A stretch of DNA of 30,000 nucleotides from Symbiodinium natans (taxonomy: Eukaryota; Sar; Dinophyceae; Suessiales; Symbiodiniaceae): assembly GCA_905221605.1 (NCBI GenBank), contig CAJNDS010002245.1, positions 497,021 to 527,020 on the forward strand. Direction: 5' to 3'. Shown one piece after another: positions 1-8,184 of this stretch. Position 1 is the stretch's first letter, and the number at the start of each line of letters is the position of its first letter. A program made the position numbers and the translations under genes. The notes under the pieces were generated by a model, which saw nothing but the letters and a program-made list of their open reading frames with translations, had not been told where the DNA came from and ran no database searches.

Positions 1-137
1 CAGAGAGACAGAGAGAAAGAGAGAAAGAGAGACAGAGAGAAAGAGAGAAAGAGAGACAGAGAGACAGAGAGACAGAGAGACAGAGAGACAGAGAGACAGA
101 GAGACAGAGAGACAGAGAGACAGAGAGACAGAGAGAC

Positions 138-188
<51 letters not shown>

Positions 189-202
189 GAGAGAGAGAGA
201 GG
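1..202. repeat. GA/CAGA purine microsatellite
   Basis: Almost pure GA dinucleotide with interspersed CAGAGA and AAAGAGA units, tract-long and purine only on the + strand apart from the C of CAGA. It lies in the intron upstream of the first visible ankyrin exon. No gene is seen in it. Confidence 0.95.
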
Positions 203-234
203 CTATCAATGTGGGTACCCTGTCCTCTCTATAA

Positions 235-301
235 ACCCTCCAAAACCCTAAACCCTAAACCCTAAACCCTCAAACCCTCAAAACCCTAAACCCTAAACCC
301 T
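235..301 (-). repeat. (CCCTAAA)n array before first exon
   Basis: About nine CCCTAAA-type units, some with CCCTCAAA variants, ending 20 bp upstream of the acceptor at 320-321. It is the 3' arm of an intron whose 5' arm lies outside the window. Confidence 0.9.
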
Positions 302-321
302 GGCCCTCTGGCTAGTCTCAG

Positions 322-394
322 GTGCGCCTTGATCGAATGCCTCGCTGACGCGGAGAAAGCGGACCGGGATGGAGCAACGCCCCTCTACACTGCA
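322..394 (+). CDS. Ankyrin gene exon 1 in window
   Basis: Acceptor gtctcag|GTG. One base completes a codon, then the frame reads CALIECLADAEKADRDGATP and on to LYTA. It ends at a GC donor (gccact), chosen because joining to 1320 gives the canonical TPLYTA-AWHG ankyrin helix. Extending to the GT at 404 would insert extra residues. Confidence 0.75.
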
Positions 395-3300
395 GCCACT
401 TGGGTGCTCGAGTACCTTATAAACTCATAGGGCTTAGGGTTGGTTTGTAGGGCATATGTAGCTTTTAGGGTGGATAAGGTTTTTTGTTTTCGTTTTTTTT
501 TGGGGGGGTTGGGAGGGCTCAAACACCCAGAATAGCAATCGGCTTGTACCTCCACAAGAATGGGATTGTCCGTGTTTTTGTTGGAGTCTAGTCAGTATTC
601 CGTAGCGAGGGAACCCCAAAACACATTTTTGTTTGCTTCCCGATCGTTCCTTGCAAGGATTTCTGATACTGGGAGAAGCGCTTTGTGTGAGGAGTTCAGG
701 GTTGTCTTGGTGGAGTCCTGCTGCAGCGTTCCCATCATGTGGACAGGCTTGCGCCAGGTACCCTAAACCCTAAACCCTAAACCCTAAACCCTAAACCCTA
801 AACCCTAAACCCTAAACCCTAAACCGTGCCCAAACCCTGCGTCCTAATCGGGATCCTTGCCTCAACCCTCTAAGCCCGGCACCCAATCCCTGCCGCGAAC
901 CCCAAACCCGAAACTCTAAACCCATCAGCCCGAAACCCCAGCCCAAAGAAACCCAGACCCCAAGTCCCCGATATGAAGATGATGTGAGCTTCGCGCACAA
1001 ACCTTCCAACCCAAACACTGAAAGTAATGACTTGTAATTAAGTTTTACATGCTCCAGAAACCAAAGCCTGAAAGCTTGAATCCCATTCCTTGCAGCGCTA
1101 AAAATCGCATAGGGTTCAGAGTCTAGGATTTAGGGCAACCCTAAACCTTTTAGGGTTTCGAAGGTCTTGAAACGGGGGGGCCTCCCTAAAACTTACTTTT
1201 GGTTACTAGGAATGAGGGAATACCCTACAAAATCTCTTTAAGAAAATACATAGGGGGATATAGGGAAACCCTACATCCTACACCCAAACCCTAGAACCCC
1301 CAACAGTAAGCACAAACAGGCCTGGCATGGCCTCTGCGATGCTGTTGGCGTCCTCGCGGTCGGCACAGAGGCGAGGTGCAGCTTCGGGGCGGTTTAGGGT
1401 TAAGGGTTAAGGGTTTAGGGTTTAGGGTTTAGGGTTTAGAGTTTAGGGTTTAGGGCTTCAGGGTTAGGGGTAGGGTTCCGGGTGTTTAGGGTTGGGTGGT
1501 TTTGGGGGTTTGGCTCCGGCTGGGGGGGGGGGAGGGGAGGGAGGAGTTTAGAGGGTTGAGGGGGCTTAGGGGCTGTTGCTTCGGTAAGTCGGGGCCTATG
1601 CTCCCCCCCCTTATGATCAGCAAGAGGTCTTCCCAGCTGCCCTAAGCAAGCAAAGTCGAGAATCGAGCATCTTCTGCACCGAACTGTTTGCAAGCTGTCC
1701 TGTGGCAGATTTTTTATGGCTTTGGGCTTGGGGCTTGGGGCTTAGGGTTTAGGGTTTAGGGTTTAGGGTTTAGGGTTAATAATCTCGCAATCGGGTATGG
1801 ATCGCTTAGCTTCTTGCGGCGTAAATTGTCGTACCTGCCTTCGTGGGGTCCCCATGTCTTAAGTCAAGCTTACTGGGCTGTGCAGGACACTGTGACTGTT
1901 TGGGGGGGTGTGGGTTGGGATCCTCTATTAAGTCAAATCGTCCGGGTGTCGCGAGTACATGTCGTGCAGCACGCCTTGAAAATCAAATGCCGGGCCTCGC
2001 TGTCCCTTTGAAACTCGTTAATTCATGGGCTTCCCTACCCTCTATACTCCCCCCGCTAGGTTTTTGCCTGAAATAACCTTAATTAGGCTTAATGAGCCCT
2101 AAATAGCCGGAACCTAGGGGGGCAGTGTTCCCCCCTCCCAAGACAGTCGAAGCTGGTTTTCGCCTTGTTGATACGGTCCACACGTGTTATATGATTTTCA
2201 TCGGGAGGAGTTTAGATAAGTTTAGATGGGACAGCGATGCCCGGCAATTGATTTTAAAGGCGGACGCACGGGCGCGGAATTTTCTTGCGACACCCGGACG
2301 CTTTGCCTTACTGGCGGACCCCACTCTGCACACCAAAACAGTCGGTGTGCCTGCCCTGAATAGCCCAATCTCACTTTCTTCAGGGGCCCCCAACTAAACC
2401 GGGTGCAACATCACGCTCCTCCCTTCTTACAATCATCCAAGCGCCGTGGACCGTTCAAAATGAGCAAATAGCAGCTTCCACTGTTCGGGGGGGGGGTGAG
2501 CACAGTAAAGCAGGTGCAACATTAGGTTGCAAGACGTAAACGTTTGATACACAGCCTTGCGCTCCGAATTCAAAATCCTCAAAGACCCAAAGCCCTGGTC
2601 TTCCAAACCAACTCTGTTAAGGTCAAACCATAATGGACCCTATCAAAACTCCAAACCCCAAACACCAAATCCTAAAGCCTAAGCCCTAAACAACCCCACC
2701 TTAAACCCTAAGACCTAAACCCTAAGACTTAATCCTAAAGCCTCAGCCCTAAAAGATCACCCTAAACCCTAAACCCTAAGCCCTAAAACTCCCTAGAGCT
2801 TAGGTGGACAAGCCCAACGACACGGGAGACACCGCCCTCCATGCAGCTGCATGGCAGGGCCATACAGAGGCGGTGGCGCAGTTGGTGCTTGCCGGCTCCA
2901 GCATTGGCAGCTTTGGTCTTCACTTTGTTTGGGGTTTAGGGTTTAGGGTTTAGGGTTGAGGGTTTAGGGTTTAGGGTTTAGGGTTTAGGGTGTTGGGGCC
3001 CCCAAACCGGAGAGTTGATTTCGAAGCTGGGTAAGATCGTTAAAACGTAAGAACCACAGTAGAGGCCATAAATGGTTTAGGGTTTAGGGGTTTAGGGTTT
3101 AGGGTTTAGGGTTTAGGGTTTAGGGTTTAGGGTTTAGGGTTTAGGGTTTAGGGTGCTTCCAAAAGTGGGCGTGCGCCTTACCTACCCAGAATACAATCAA
3201 CCTTCGTTATAGGAATCCCACAACACCAAACCCTTGAGTGTTTGGAGACCACCCCCACCCCCCCCCCCCCGCCCATACCAGGCACACAGAAGTTTTGGGA

Positions 3301-6300
3301 AACCCTAAACTCTAAACCCTAAACTCTGAACCCTAATCCCTGCACCCCTACGAAGGCAAACGCAACTTGGACGGTGACACGCCTCTCCACATCGCTGCAC
3401 AGCGCGGTCACGTGAAGGTGGTGTAACTTGGACCAGCAACCGTGGACTCTTGCACCAGGGTTCAGGGTTTAGGGTTTAGGGTTTAGGGTTGAAGGATTCA
3501 GGGTTCAGGGTTTAAGGTTTAGGGTTTAGGGTTTCAGGCTTCAGGGTTTAGAGGGTTTTTACAGGGCTTAGGGGGTTTAGAGGGGTTTGAGGGTTCAGAG
3601 GGTTTTGAGGGCTTATAAGGGTTTAGAAGGTTTAGAGGGTTTAAAGGGTTCAGGGCTTAAACTTGAGGATGAGAAAGGCCGGAGAAATCTAGCCTCAGAG
3701 GGAGCTGACGAGAGCTGCTGAGAAGCAAAGCTTTGGTTGTCCTTGAGGGTTTAGGGTTTAGGGTTTAGGGTTTAGGGATTAGGGATTAGGGTTTAAGGTT
3801 TAGGGCTTTTCTAGGGTCCAGAGTATGCCCTTATTTCCCTTTTTGGGTTAGGTTTTTGGCTCCCTTAGAAGCCCCGTTAGACCAAAAAGGCACCCTGCTT
3901 ATTCCAAGGTTATTGTTTCTAGTTTGTGTCGAAAAGGGGCAGTACCTCCCGAAACCCTAAACCCTAAACCCTACACCTTAAACCCTAAACCCGAAACCGC
4001 AGGCAGTACCTCATCGAGCAGCAGGCGGACGTGTCCCAGCGCAACTTGGAGCGCGCGACGGCGATGGACTTGGCGGCAGCCAACGCGCATGTTCCTTAGT
4101 AGCTTTAGGGTTTAGGGTTTAGGGTTTAGGGTTTAGGGTTTAGGGCTTTCCCTCTTTTTGGGATACTACAATCCCCTATAGAACTGAAAGTGTACATTTT
4201 GGGGGGGGGGGGCGCGGGGGGGGCTTATGAAGTCAGCAACTGAGGTTCTGACTGTGCAACTGCTGGAGGCCTTCGTCAGGGGAGTTTTCTTTTAGGGCTT
4301 TAGGGTTTAGGGTTTAGGGCTTTAGGGCTGTAGGGCTTTAGGGGTTTAGGGCTGAATTGCTTTGAGAAGGCTTTTAAGGGCTGGCCAGGGTTTCATGAAG
4401 GGCTTGTGGGTCTATAAGGATTTGCTGAAGGGCTTATAATACGGGTTTGAAGGTCCTAGCCTCTGTCACCAGCATGCGGTGGATTGGAAGTTCGGTTCAA
4501 CTTTGCTGATAGAAGCTCCCGACACCCAGGTTCCTGGTTACCGGCTATTAAGTGGCGTTCTTTGGGCTTTAGGGTGTAGGTTTGAAAGGCTTTAGGATTT
4601 AGGGTTTAGGGATTGCTATACTATTGTGTAGGTTTATACGAGGTCGGCCATTGGGTCGTTTTGATTTTTCCCTTGCTGGGTGGGTTGAAGAGGATTCAGG
4701 AATCTTTTTCAGAGGGTTTTCCGGGCCAACCTAGTGTAAGGTTCAGGGTTTAGGGCTGGTTGTTTAAAGATGGCTTTCTCTGACCGTCACGTTCCAGGAG
4801 CGTCCGCACCCTCCCTAAACCCTAAACCCTAAACCCGAAACCCTAAACCGACTTAAAACCCATTACGGCCTGGAAATTAATCTGCCCCAAGACTCCCATG
4901 TACCGCGATAAACCCGAGAAGTCCGACAACCCAATCGAAAACCTAGAAACCCCAGACACCCTAAATTCCAATACCCTAAACCCTATAGCGCCAATATCAA
5001 AACTGGAAACCTTAGACACCCTAACTTCAAATACCCTGAAACCTTACAAACCCTGTGAGCCCTATCAGCCCTATAAAGCCCCCTAACCATATACCCTACA
5101 ACCCCAAGAAGCCCTATAAGACGGAAATCCTAAATCCTAAGCCCTAAACCCTAAACACCAAACCCCAAACCCCAAACCCTAAACCCTAAACCCTAAACCC
5201 AACATCCCCATACCCTAAACCCTGAACCCTGAACTCTGAACCCAAACCCCACCCTCAGAGGCTTGCCACACCAAGGGGCCGCGCCGGGACGCAGCTGCCC
5301 ATCAGAAGCGGAAGAGACCCACGAGGGGCCGGCAATCCAATCGAGTCCCTAAACCCTAAACCCTAAACCCTACACCCTAAACCCAAAACGGCCCTAAGCC
5401 CTAAACCCGAAATAAACCCTATAAACCCTGTAGACCTTATATCCCCTAGACCCTAAACCCTTCACCCTGAACCCTAAAGCGCCCCAAAGACCCTGTTTAG
5501 GGTTTAGGGTTTAAAAACCATGCGGAAACGTTTCCACCCTCCCCCTAGCATGGTTCAGGGTTTCGTACTCTCAGGGTGTAGGGCTTGGGGTTCAAGATGT
5601 TTCATGAGGGGTATTTGTCCGCGATGGCATTAGGGCTGGCGGTCTGGTACGGTAAAGAGACGATACGGGAGTTGCTGAACTGCGGAACTGCTCCTTTGTG
5701 TAGGCCTTATGGGTTGGTTCGACATCAGCAGCTTCTTGCTTGAGATTCACCCCCGCCCCCCCCCCCCGGGTGAGCAGACGCCGCCCCCACTCGGAGCATC
5801 ATCAGCATGGCCCACGGTGCACCTTCGGGTGAGCATGGGTATAGGGTTTAGGGTTTAGGGTTTAGGTTTTAGGGTCTAGGCATGCTCACCAAGGCTGTGA
5901 CACGAAGCTTGCGATGCTGCTGATGCTCATGATGCTCGCCCGCCCGGAGGCAGCTGCTGGTGCTCATGATGCTCAGTTGGGGTCTGCTGACGCAGGGCGG
6001 GGGAATCTCTGAAGCAAATGCGGTGCAAGGGTTTAGGGTTTAGGGTTTAGGTTTTAGGGTTTAGGTTTTAGGGTTTGATGCTCACCATGCTCGTGATGCT
6101 CGGGGCTCGGCTGTTGATGCTCATGATGCCCACGTGTGCAGGAGCTTGTCACGAAGGGCCAAGGCACAAAGGCAATGCGACAAGGGGGTTGTTTGGGTAC
6201 CATGAAAGAACACTTGGGTCTAGGAGACCGCTCATTCTCGGATTGCCGCCCCTGACCGAGGTTTTCCCGGATAGAACCCCAAGCCCTAGTTTGTAGAGGA

Positions 6301-8184
6301 GTGGCCACGAGGGTCAAGATTTGGGTTTAAGGGTTAAGGTCTAGGTCTACATTAGGGTGCCCTGAGCTGTAACTCGGATAGCTGTGCTGTGACCCTGCTT
6401 TTGTGGAGGTTGTTCTAAGTGAGGGTCCCCCTGCAAGTGCACAGGCCCTGGCCCGAAACCCTAAACCCTAAACCCTAAATCCTAAACCCTAAACCCTAAA
6501 CCCTAAACCAGTGAACTTTGGAGCAACCTCACTGACTGTACATAGAACTAGTGAGGGCAACGGCGCAGCACCAAGCATCCCCTGGTTGGGAAAGAGTGCA
6601 CTGCCCTTTGGGGCCTCCTGGAGGTTTAGGGTTTAGGGTTTAGGGTTTAGGGTTTAGGGTTTAGGGTTTAGGGTTTAGGGTTTAGGGTTTAGGGTTTAGG
6701 GTTTAGGAGCCTGATAAATCACCCAATAGACACAACAAGAATCGGAACCCCAAGACCCTGAACCCTAAACCCTTTTCCCCAGACCGCAAGCCCAACTGCG
6801 CAGTTCAAACAAATTCCAGAACTCCGATGCCCAGAGCTTTCCCTAAATCCGAACGCTGAAACTCCACCTAGGCCTGTTGGTGCAAGAAGCCCTAGGCTTT
6901 GGGTGTAGGGTTTGGGGCTTAGGGCTTAGGGTTTTGGTTTAGGGTTTAGGGCCTACGGTTTAGGGTTTCTTTTCCAACTTACAAAAGGCCCAGAAGAAGA
7001 GCCCCTTGAGCCCGACACTCGATCTCCATCTGAAGTCCTACCAGCCCGAAGCCCGAAGCCCCCCAAACATTCTAAGCCACGAAGTTTTCCAGAGTGTTTC
7101 GGGTTTAGGGTTTAGGGTTTAGGGTTCAGGGTTTAGGGTTTAGGGTTTAGGGTTCAGGGTTCAGGGTTCAGGGTTTAGGGTTTAGGGTTTAGGGCTTAGG
7201 GTTCAGGGTTTAGGGTTTAGGGTTAAAAAAACCCTGAGCCCTCAACAGCCCTCAACCCTCAGCCCTGACATCGTAAACCCAGGACCAAGTGGACCCCGAT
7301 TCTCTTTTGCTGGTTTAGGGCTTAGGGCGGATTTAGGGTTTAGGGTTTAGGGCTTAGGGATTAGCATTTAGGGTTGACTAGAAACGTCAGTTTGGGAGGC
7401 CAGTAAACCAAGAATGGTACCTTTTTTTCCCAGATTTCTTTGAAACCCTGAAACCTTATGATCCTCAGCCGCAGCTTAAACCCGAATCCCTAAACCCTCA
7501 ACCCCCACTGCCTGAATCCGAAGCCGTCCCTAGCCCCTCAACCCTGTAACCCTACAAACCTGCAAACCCTACAAACCTCCTGCAAACCCTGCAGGCCTAA
7601 ACCCGAAAAACTCTAATTCCCACACCCTATAAACCCCACAGCCCCAAACCCTCATAGCACATAAATCCTAGATCCCCGCGCCCTACAAGCCTAGACCCTG
7701 TAAATCCCAAAGCCCTACAGCCCCTAAACCCGAAACCCTAGACACGAAACCCTAAGCCTAAACCCTAAACCCTAAACCCTAAACCCTTAACCCTAAACCC
7801 TAAACCCTAAACCGCCCTAAGCTCCTAAAACCTCACGCTTCCGCCCAGATCGGCCTGCAGCTCGACGGAACCTTCGGAGCTTGGCTGGGCGTGGGGATGC
7901 CCAGAGATCTGCGGGTTTAGGGTTTAGGGTTTAGGGTTTAGGGTTTAGGGTTTAGGGTTTAGGGTTTAGGGTTTAGGGTTTAGGGTTTAGGGTTTAGGCT
8001 AACCCTAAACTCTAGCCCCTAAACCCTAAACCCCGAACCCTAAACCCTAAACCCTAAACCCTAAACCTTATAAACCCTAAACCCTAAACCCTAAACCCTA
8101 AACCCTGTAAACCCTAAACCCTAAGCGCTCCAGGGCTTGCTACGTGCGGGCTGCAGCCTGTCCGACCAACATGCGGGGAGCCCG
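322..8184 (+). CDS. Ankyrin-repeat protein gene (spliced, 5' partial)
   Basis: Ten short exons (322-394, 1320-1370, 2804-2900, 3356-3422, 4003-4090, 4245-4274, 5609-5699, 6556-6623, 7849-7914, 8134-8184) join in consistent phase and read as ankyrin repeats, the protein-protein interaction fold. Visible repeat signatures are DGATPLYTA + AWHGL, GDTALHAAAWQGHTEAV, LDGDTPLHIAAQRGHVKVV and LERATAMDLAAANAH. Weaker repeats are MALGLAVWYGKETIRELL and AWLGVGMPRDLR + GLLRAGCSLSD. Nine of ten acceptors are AG|G; donors are a mix of GC and GT. The gene is entered in phase 2, so its start is left of the window. No catalytic domain is seen, so the partner is unknown. It may continue into the exons at 9620-14055. 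The repeat assignment of the first five exons is firm. The later exons rest on phase and weaker similarity. Confidence 0.7.
395..1319 (+). other. Intron with telomeric repeats
   Basis: Begins with degenerate TAGGG units (about 429-475), then unique filler, a clean CCCTAAA block (761-825), a long degenerate CCCTAA stretch to about 1010, and mixed-orientation remnants at 1105-1300. I see no exon inside it. Confidence 0.6.
761..825 (-). repeat. (CCCTAAA)9 array
   Basis: Nine nearly perfect heptamers inside the intron upstream of the 1320 exon. Confidence 0.95.
1320..1370 (+). CDS. Ankyrin gene exon 2 in window
   Basis: Acceptor aaacag|GCC, 17 codons in phase 0 reading AWHGLCDAVGVLAVGTE. This is the second half of an ankyrin repeat (helix 1 end, G-x-x-x-A-V, leucine helix 2). 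The GC donor gcgagg joins it to VDKPND, keeping repeat spacing. Confidence 0.7.
1391..1489 (+). repeat. TTTAGGG array at intron 5' side
   Basis: TTTAGGG units with a few variants (TTAAGGG, TTTAGAG) starting about 20 bp after the donor of the preceding exon. Confidence 0.9.
1880..2360. repeat. Foldback element with ~150-bp inverted arms
   Basis: The segment from about 1880 to 2035 and the reverse complement of about 2200-2360 align along most of their length. Shared blocks include GACTGTTT, CGTCCGGGTGTCGC, CCTT(G/T)AAAATCAA, CCGGGC(C/A)TCGCTGTCCC and AAACT. No open frame of transposase size lies between the arms, so it resembles a non-autonomous foldback or MITE-like repeat. Confidence 0.6.
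2405..2530 (+). repeat. Partial copy of the foldback repeat family
   Basis: Shares CTCCTCCCTT, CGTGGACCGTT(C/T)AAA, GAGCAAA, ACTGTTC followed by a G run, and GCAGGTGCAA with 28917-29085, in the same order. Confidence 0.55.
2804..2900 (+). CDS. Ankyrin gene exon 3 in window
   Basis: Acceptor gcttag|GTG, phase 0, encoding a full ankyrin repeat with GDTALHAAAWQGHTEAV and helix AQLVLAGS. It ends in phase 1 at the GC donor gcattg, and the split codon becomes AGC (Ser) with the next exon. Confidence 0.85.
2901..3355 (+). other. Intron with inverted telomeric repeats
   Basis: TTTAGGG blocks at 2932-2992 and 3073-3155 follow the donor. Degenerate CCCTAAA (3300-3345) precedes the acceptor. A poly-C tract lies at about 3255-3271. 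Confidence 0.75.
3073..3155 (+). repeat. (TTTAGGG)~12 array
   Basis: Near-perfect heptamer block with one TTTAGGGG variant, in the 5' half of the intron between ankyrin exons 3 and 4. Confidence 0.95.
3356..3422 (+). CDS. Ankyrin gene exon 4 in window
   Basis: Acceptor acgaag|GC, phase 1, reading KRNLDGDTPLHIAAQRGHVK then V. This is the most canonical ankyrin repeat in the window (G-D-T-P-L-H-I-A-A...G-H). It ends in phase 2 at the GT donor gtaact. Reading on gives an immediate in-frame TAA, which supports a splice here. Confidence 0.88.
3423..4002 (+). other. Intron with inverted telomeric repeats
   Basis: Clean and degenerate TTTAGGG (3460-3660 and 3745-3815), unique filler, then CCCTAAA (3952-3993) before the acceptor at 4001-4002. 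Confidence 0.75.
4003..4090 (+). CDS. Ankyrin gene exon 5 in window
   Basis: Acceptor ccgcag|G, phase 2, reading QYLIEQQADVSQRNLERATA, then MDLAAANAH. The first part completes the helix of the preceding repeat (VVQYLIEQQAD). The rest starts the next, slightly degenerate repeat. GT donor gttcct in phase 0. Confidence 0.83.
4104..4147 (+). repeat. (TTTAGGG)6 array after exon 5
   Basis: Six perfect heptamers starting 13 bp inside the intron after the donor at 4091. Confidence 0.95.
4245..4274 (+). CDS. Ankyrin gene exon 6 (short, tentative)
   Basis: Acceptor actgag|GTT, phase 0, reading VLTVQLLEAF. This completes the ankyrin helix opened by NAH in exon 5. A GT donor (gtcagg) follows. Without splicing, the frame reaches a TAG at 4293-4295, so this could instead be a short terminal exon. 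Confidence 0.5.
4275..5608 (+). other. Intron or intergenic stretch, mostly degenerate repeats
   Basis: TTTAGGG (4293-4345), filler to about 4815, long CCCTAAA stretches (4816-5245, 5347-5480) and a short reversed block at 5494-5512. A non-repeat island at 5261-5345 has an AG|G start and an open basic frame ending in a TAA at 5357, but I cannot show that it is coding. Confidence 0.5.
5609..5699 (+). CDS. Ankyrin gene exon 7
   Basis: Acceptor catgag|GGG, phase 0, reading GYLSAMALGLAVWYGKETIR, then ELLNCGTAPL. The pattern A-L-x-L-A-x-x-x-G-K-E-x-I-x-E-L-L-x-C-G is an ankyrin repeat. The GT donor gtaggc in phase 1 joins to 6556. Reading on reaches a stop at 5741. Confidence 0.62.
5790..6135. 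repeat. GATGCTCATGATGCTC motif cluster
   Basis: The motif GATGCTCATGATGCTC and variants occur at about 5918-5939, 5960-5975, 6077-6103 and 6115-6130. Its reverse complement appears at about 5795-5812, with TTTAGGG blocks between copies. I see no supported gene in it. Confidence 0.65.
6456..6509 (-). repeat. (CCCTAAA)n array
   Basis: Seven to eight heptamers, one being CCCTAAAT, about 45 bp upstream of the acceptor at 6554-6555. Confidence 0.93.
6556..6623 (+). CDS. Ankyrin gene exon 8
   Basis: Island between CCCTAAA (6456-6509) and TTTAGGG (from 6624). Acceptor gtgag|GG, entered in phase 1, reading QRRSTKHPLVGKECTALWGL, then LE. It ends in phase 0 at the GT donor gtttag, where the donor itself is the first TTTAGGG unit. 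All three frames are open. This one was chosen by phase with both neighbours. Confidence 0.55.
6624..6708 (+). repeat. (TTTAGGG)12 array overlapping the donor
   Basis: Twelve perfect heptamers. The first GTTTAGG is also the predicted 5' splice site of the intron. Confidence 0.97.
6709..7848 (+). other. Remainder of intron, repeat filler
   Basis: Alternating remnants: TTTAGGG blocks at 6935-6970, 7103-7225 and 7315-7375, then a long degenerate CCCTAAA region (about 7440-7825, cleanest at 7755-7812) leading to the acceptor. No coding island is seen. Confidence 0.65.
7849..7914 (+). CDS. Ankyrin gene exon 9
   Basis: Acceptor ccgcccag|ATC (AG|A, an exception), 22 codons in phase 0 ending ...GAWLGVGMPRDLR. 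It ends at the GT donor gtttag, the first unit of the following repeat. With the next exon it gives A-W-L-G-V-G-M-P-R-D-L-R-G-L-L-R-A-G-C, which fits the helix-turn-helix of an ankyrin repeat. Confidence 0.65.
7915..8133 (+). other. Hairpin intron made of inverted telomeric repeats
   Basis: A 219-bp intron. GTTTAGGG units run from 7915 to 7998, the centre is about CT, and CCCTAAA units run from 8000 to about 8125, then gcgctccag|G. The two arms are complementary over about 80 bp with only a few mismatches and essentially no loop. It separates two phase-compatible exons. Confidence 0.8.
8134..8184 (+). CDS. Ankyrin gene exon 10
   Basis: Acceptor gctccag|GGC, phase 0, reading GLLRAGCSLSDQHAGSP. 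It completes the repeat begun in 7849-7914 (LLRAGCSLSD is a typical LLxAGAxxxx end). The GT donor gtgggg is the likeliest end, but the frame stays open for a few more codons. Confidence 0.6.

Larger units (their letters stand above)
1371..2803 (+). other. Intron with TTTAGGG/CCCTAAA ends and foldback filler
   Basis: The 5' part has TTTAGGG (1391-1489 and 1738-1779). The 3' part has degenerate then clean CCCTAAA (about 2650-2795). Between them lies an imperfect inverted repeat (about 1880-2360) and a partial further copy (about 2405-2530). Confidence 0.65.
5700..6555 (+). other. Intron with GATGCTC-repeat filler
   Basis: Contains a poly-C tract (5754-5767), TTTAGGG blocks (5845-5880, 6028-6076), a cluster of GATGCTCATGATGCTC-like motifs (about 5790-6135) and CCCTAAA (6456-6509) before the acceptor. 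A possible exon at 6142 (gtgcag|GAG, open for 37 codons) could not be supported by homology. Confidence 0.55.

Noticed and set aside
5261-5359. Possible terminal ankyrin exon (basic tail, TAA inside CCCTAAA)
   Set aside because: AG|G and phase 0 are met, but all three frames are open and a better ankyrin exon (5609) continues the gene.
6142-6252. Possible exon starting E-L-V-T-K-G-Q-G
   Set aside because: A fair acceptor and 37 open codons, but no family resemblance, and phase joins work without it.
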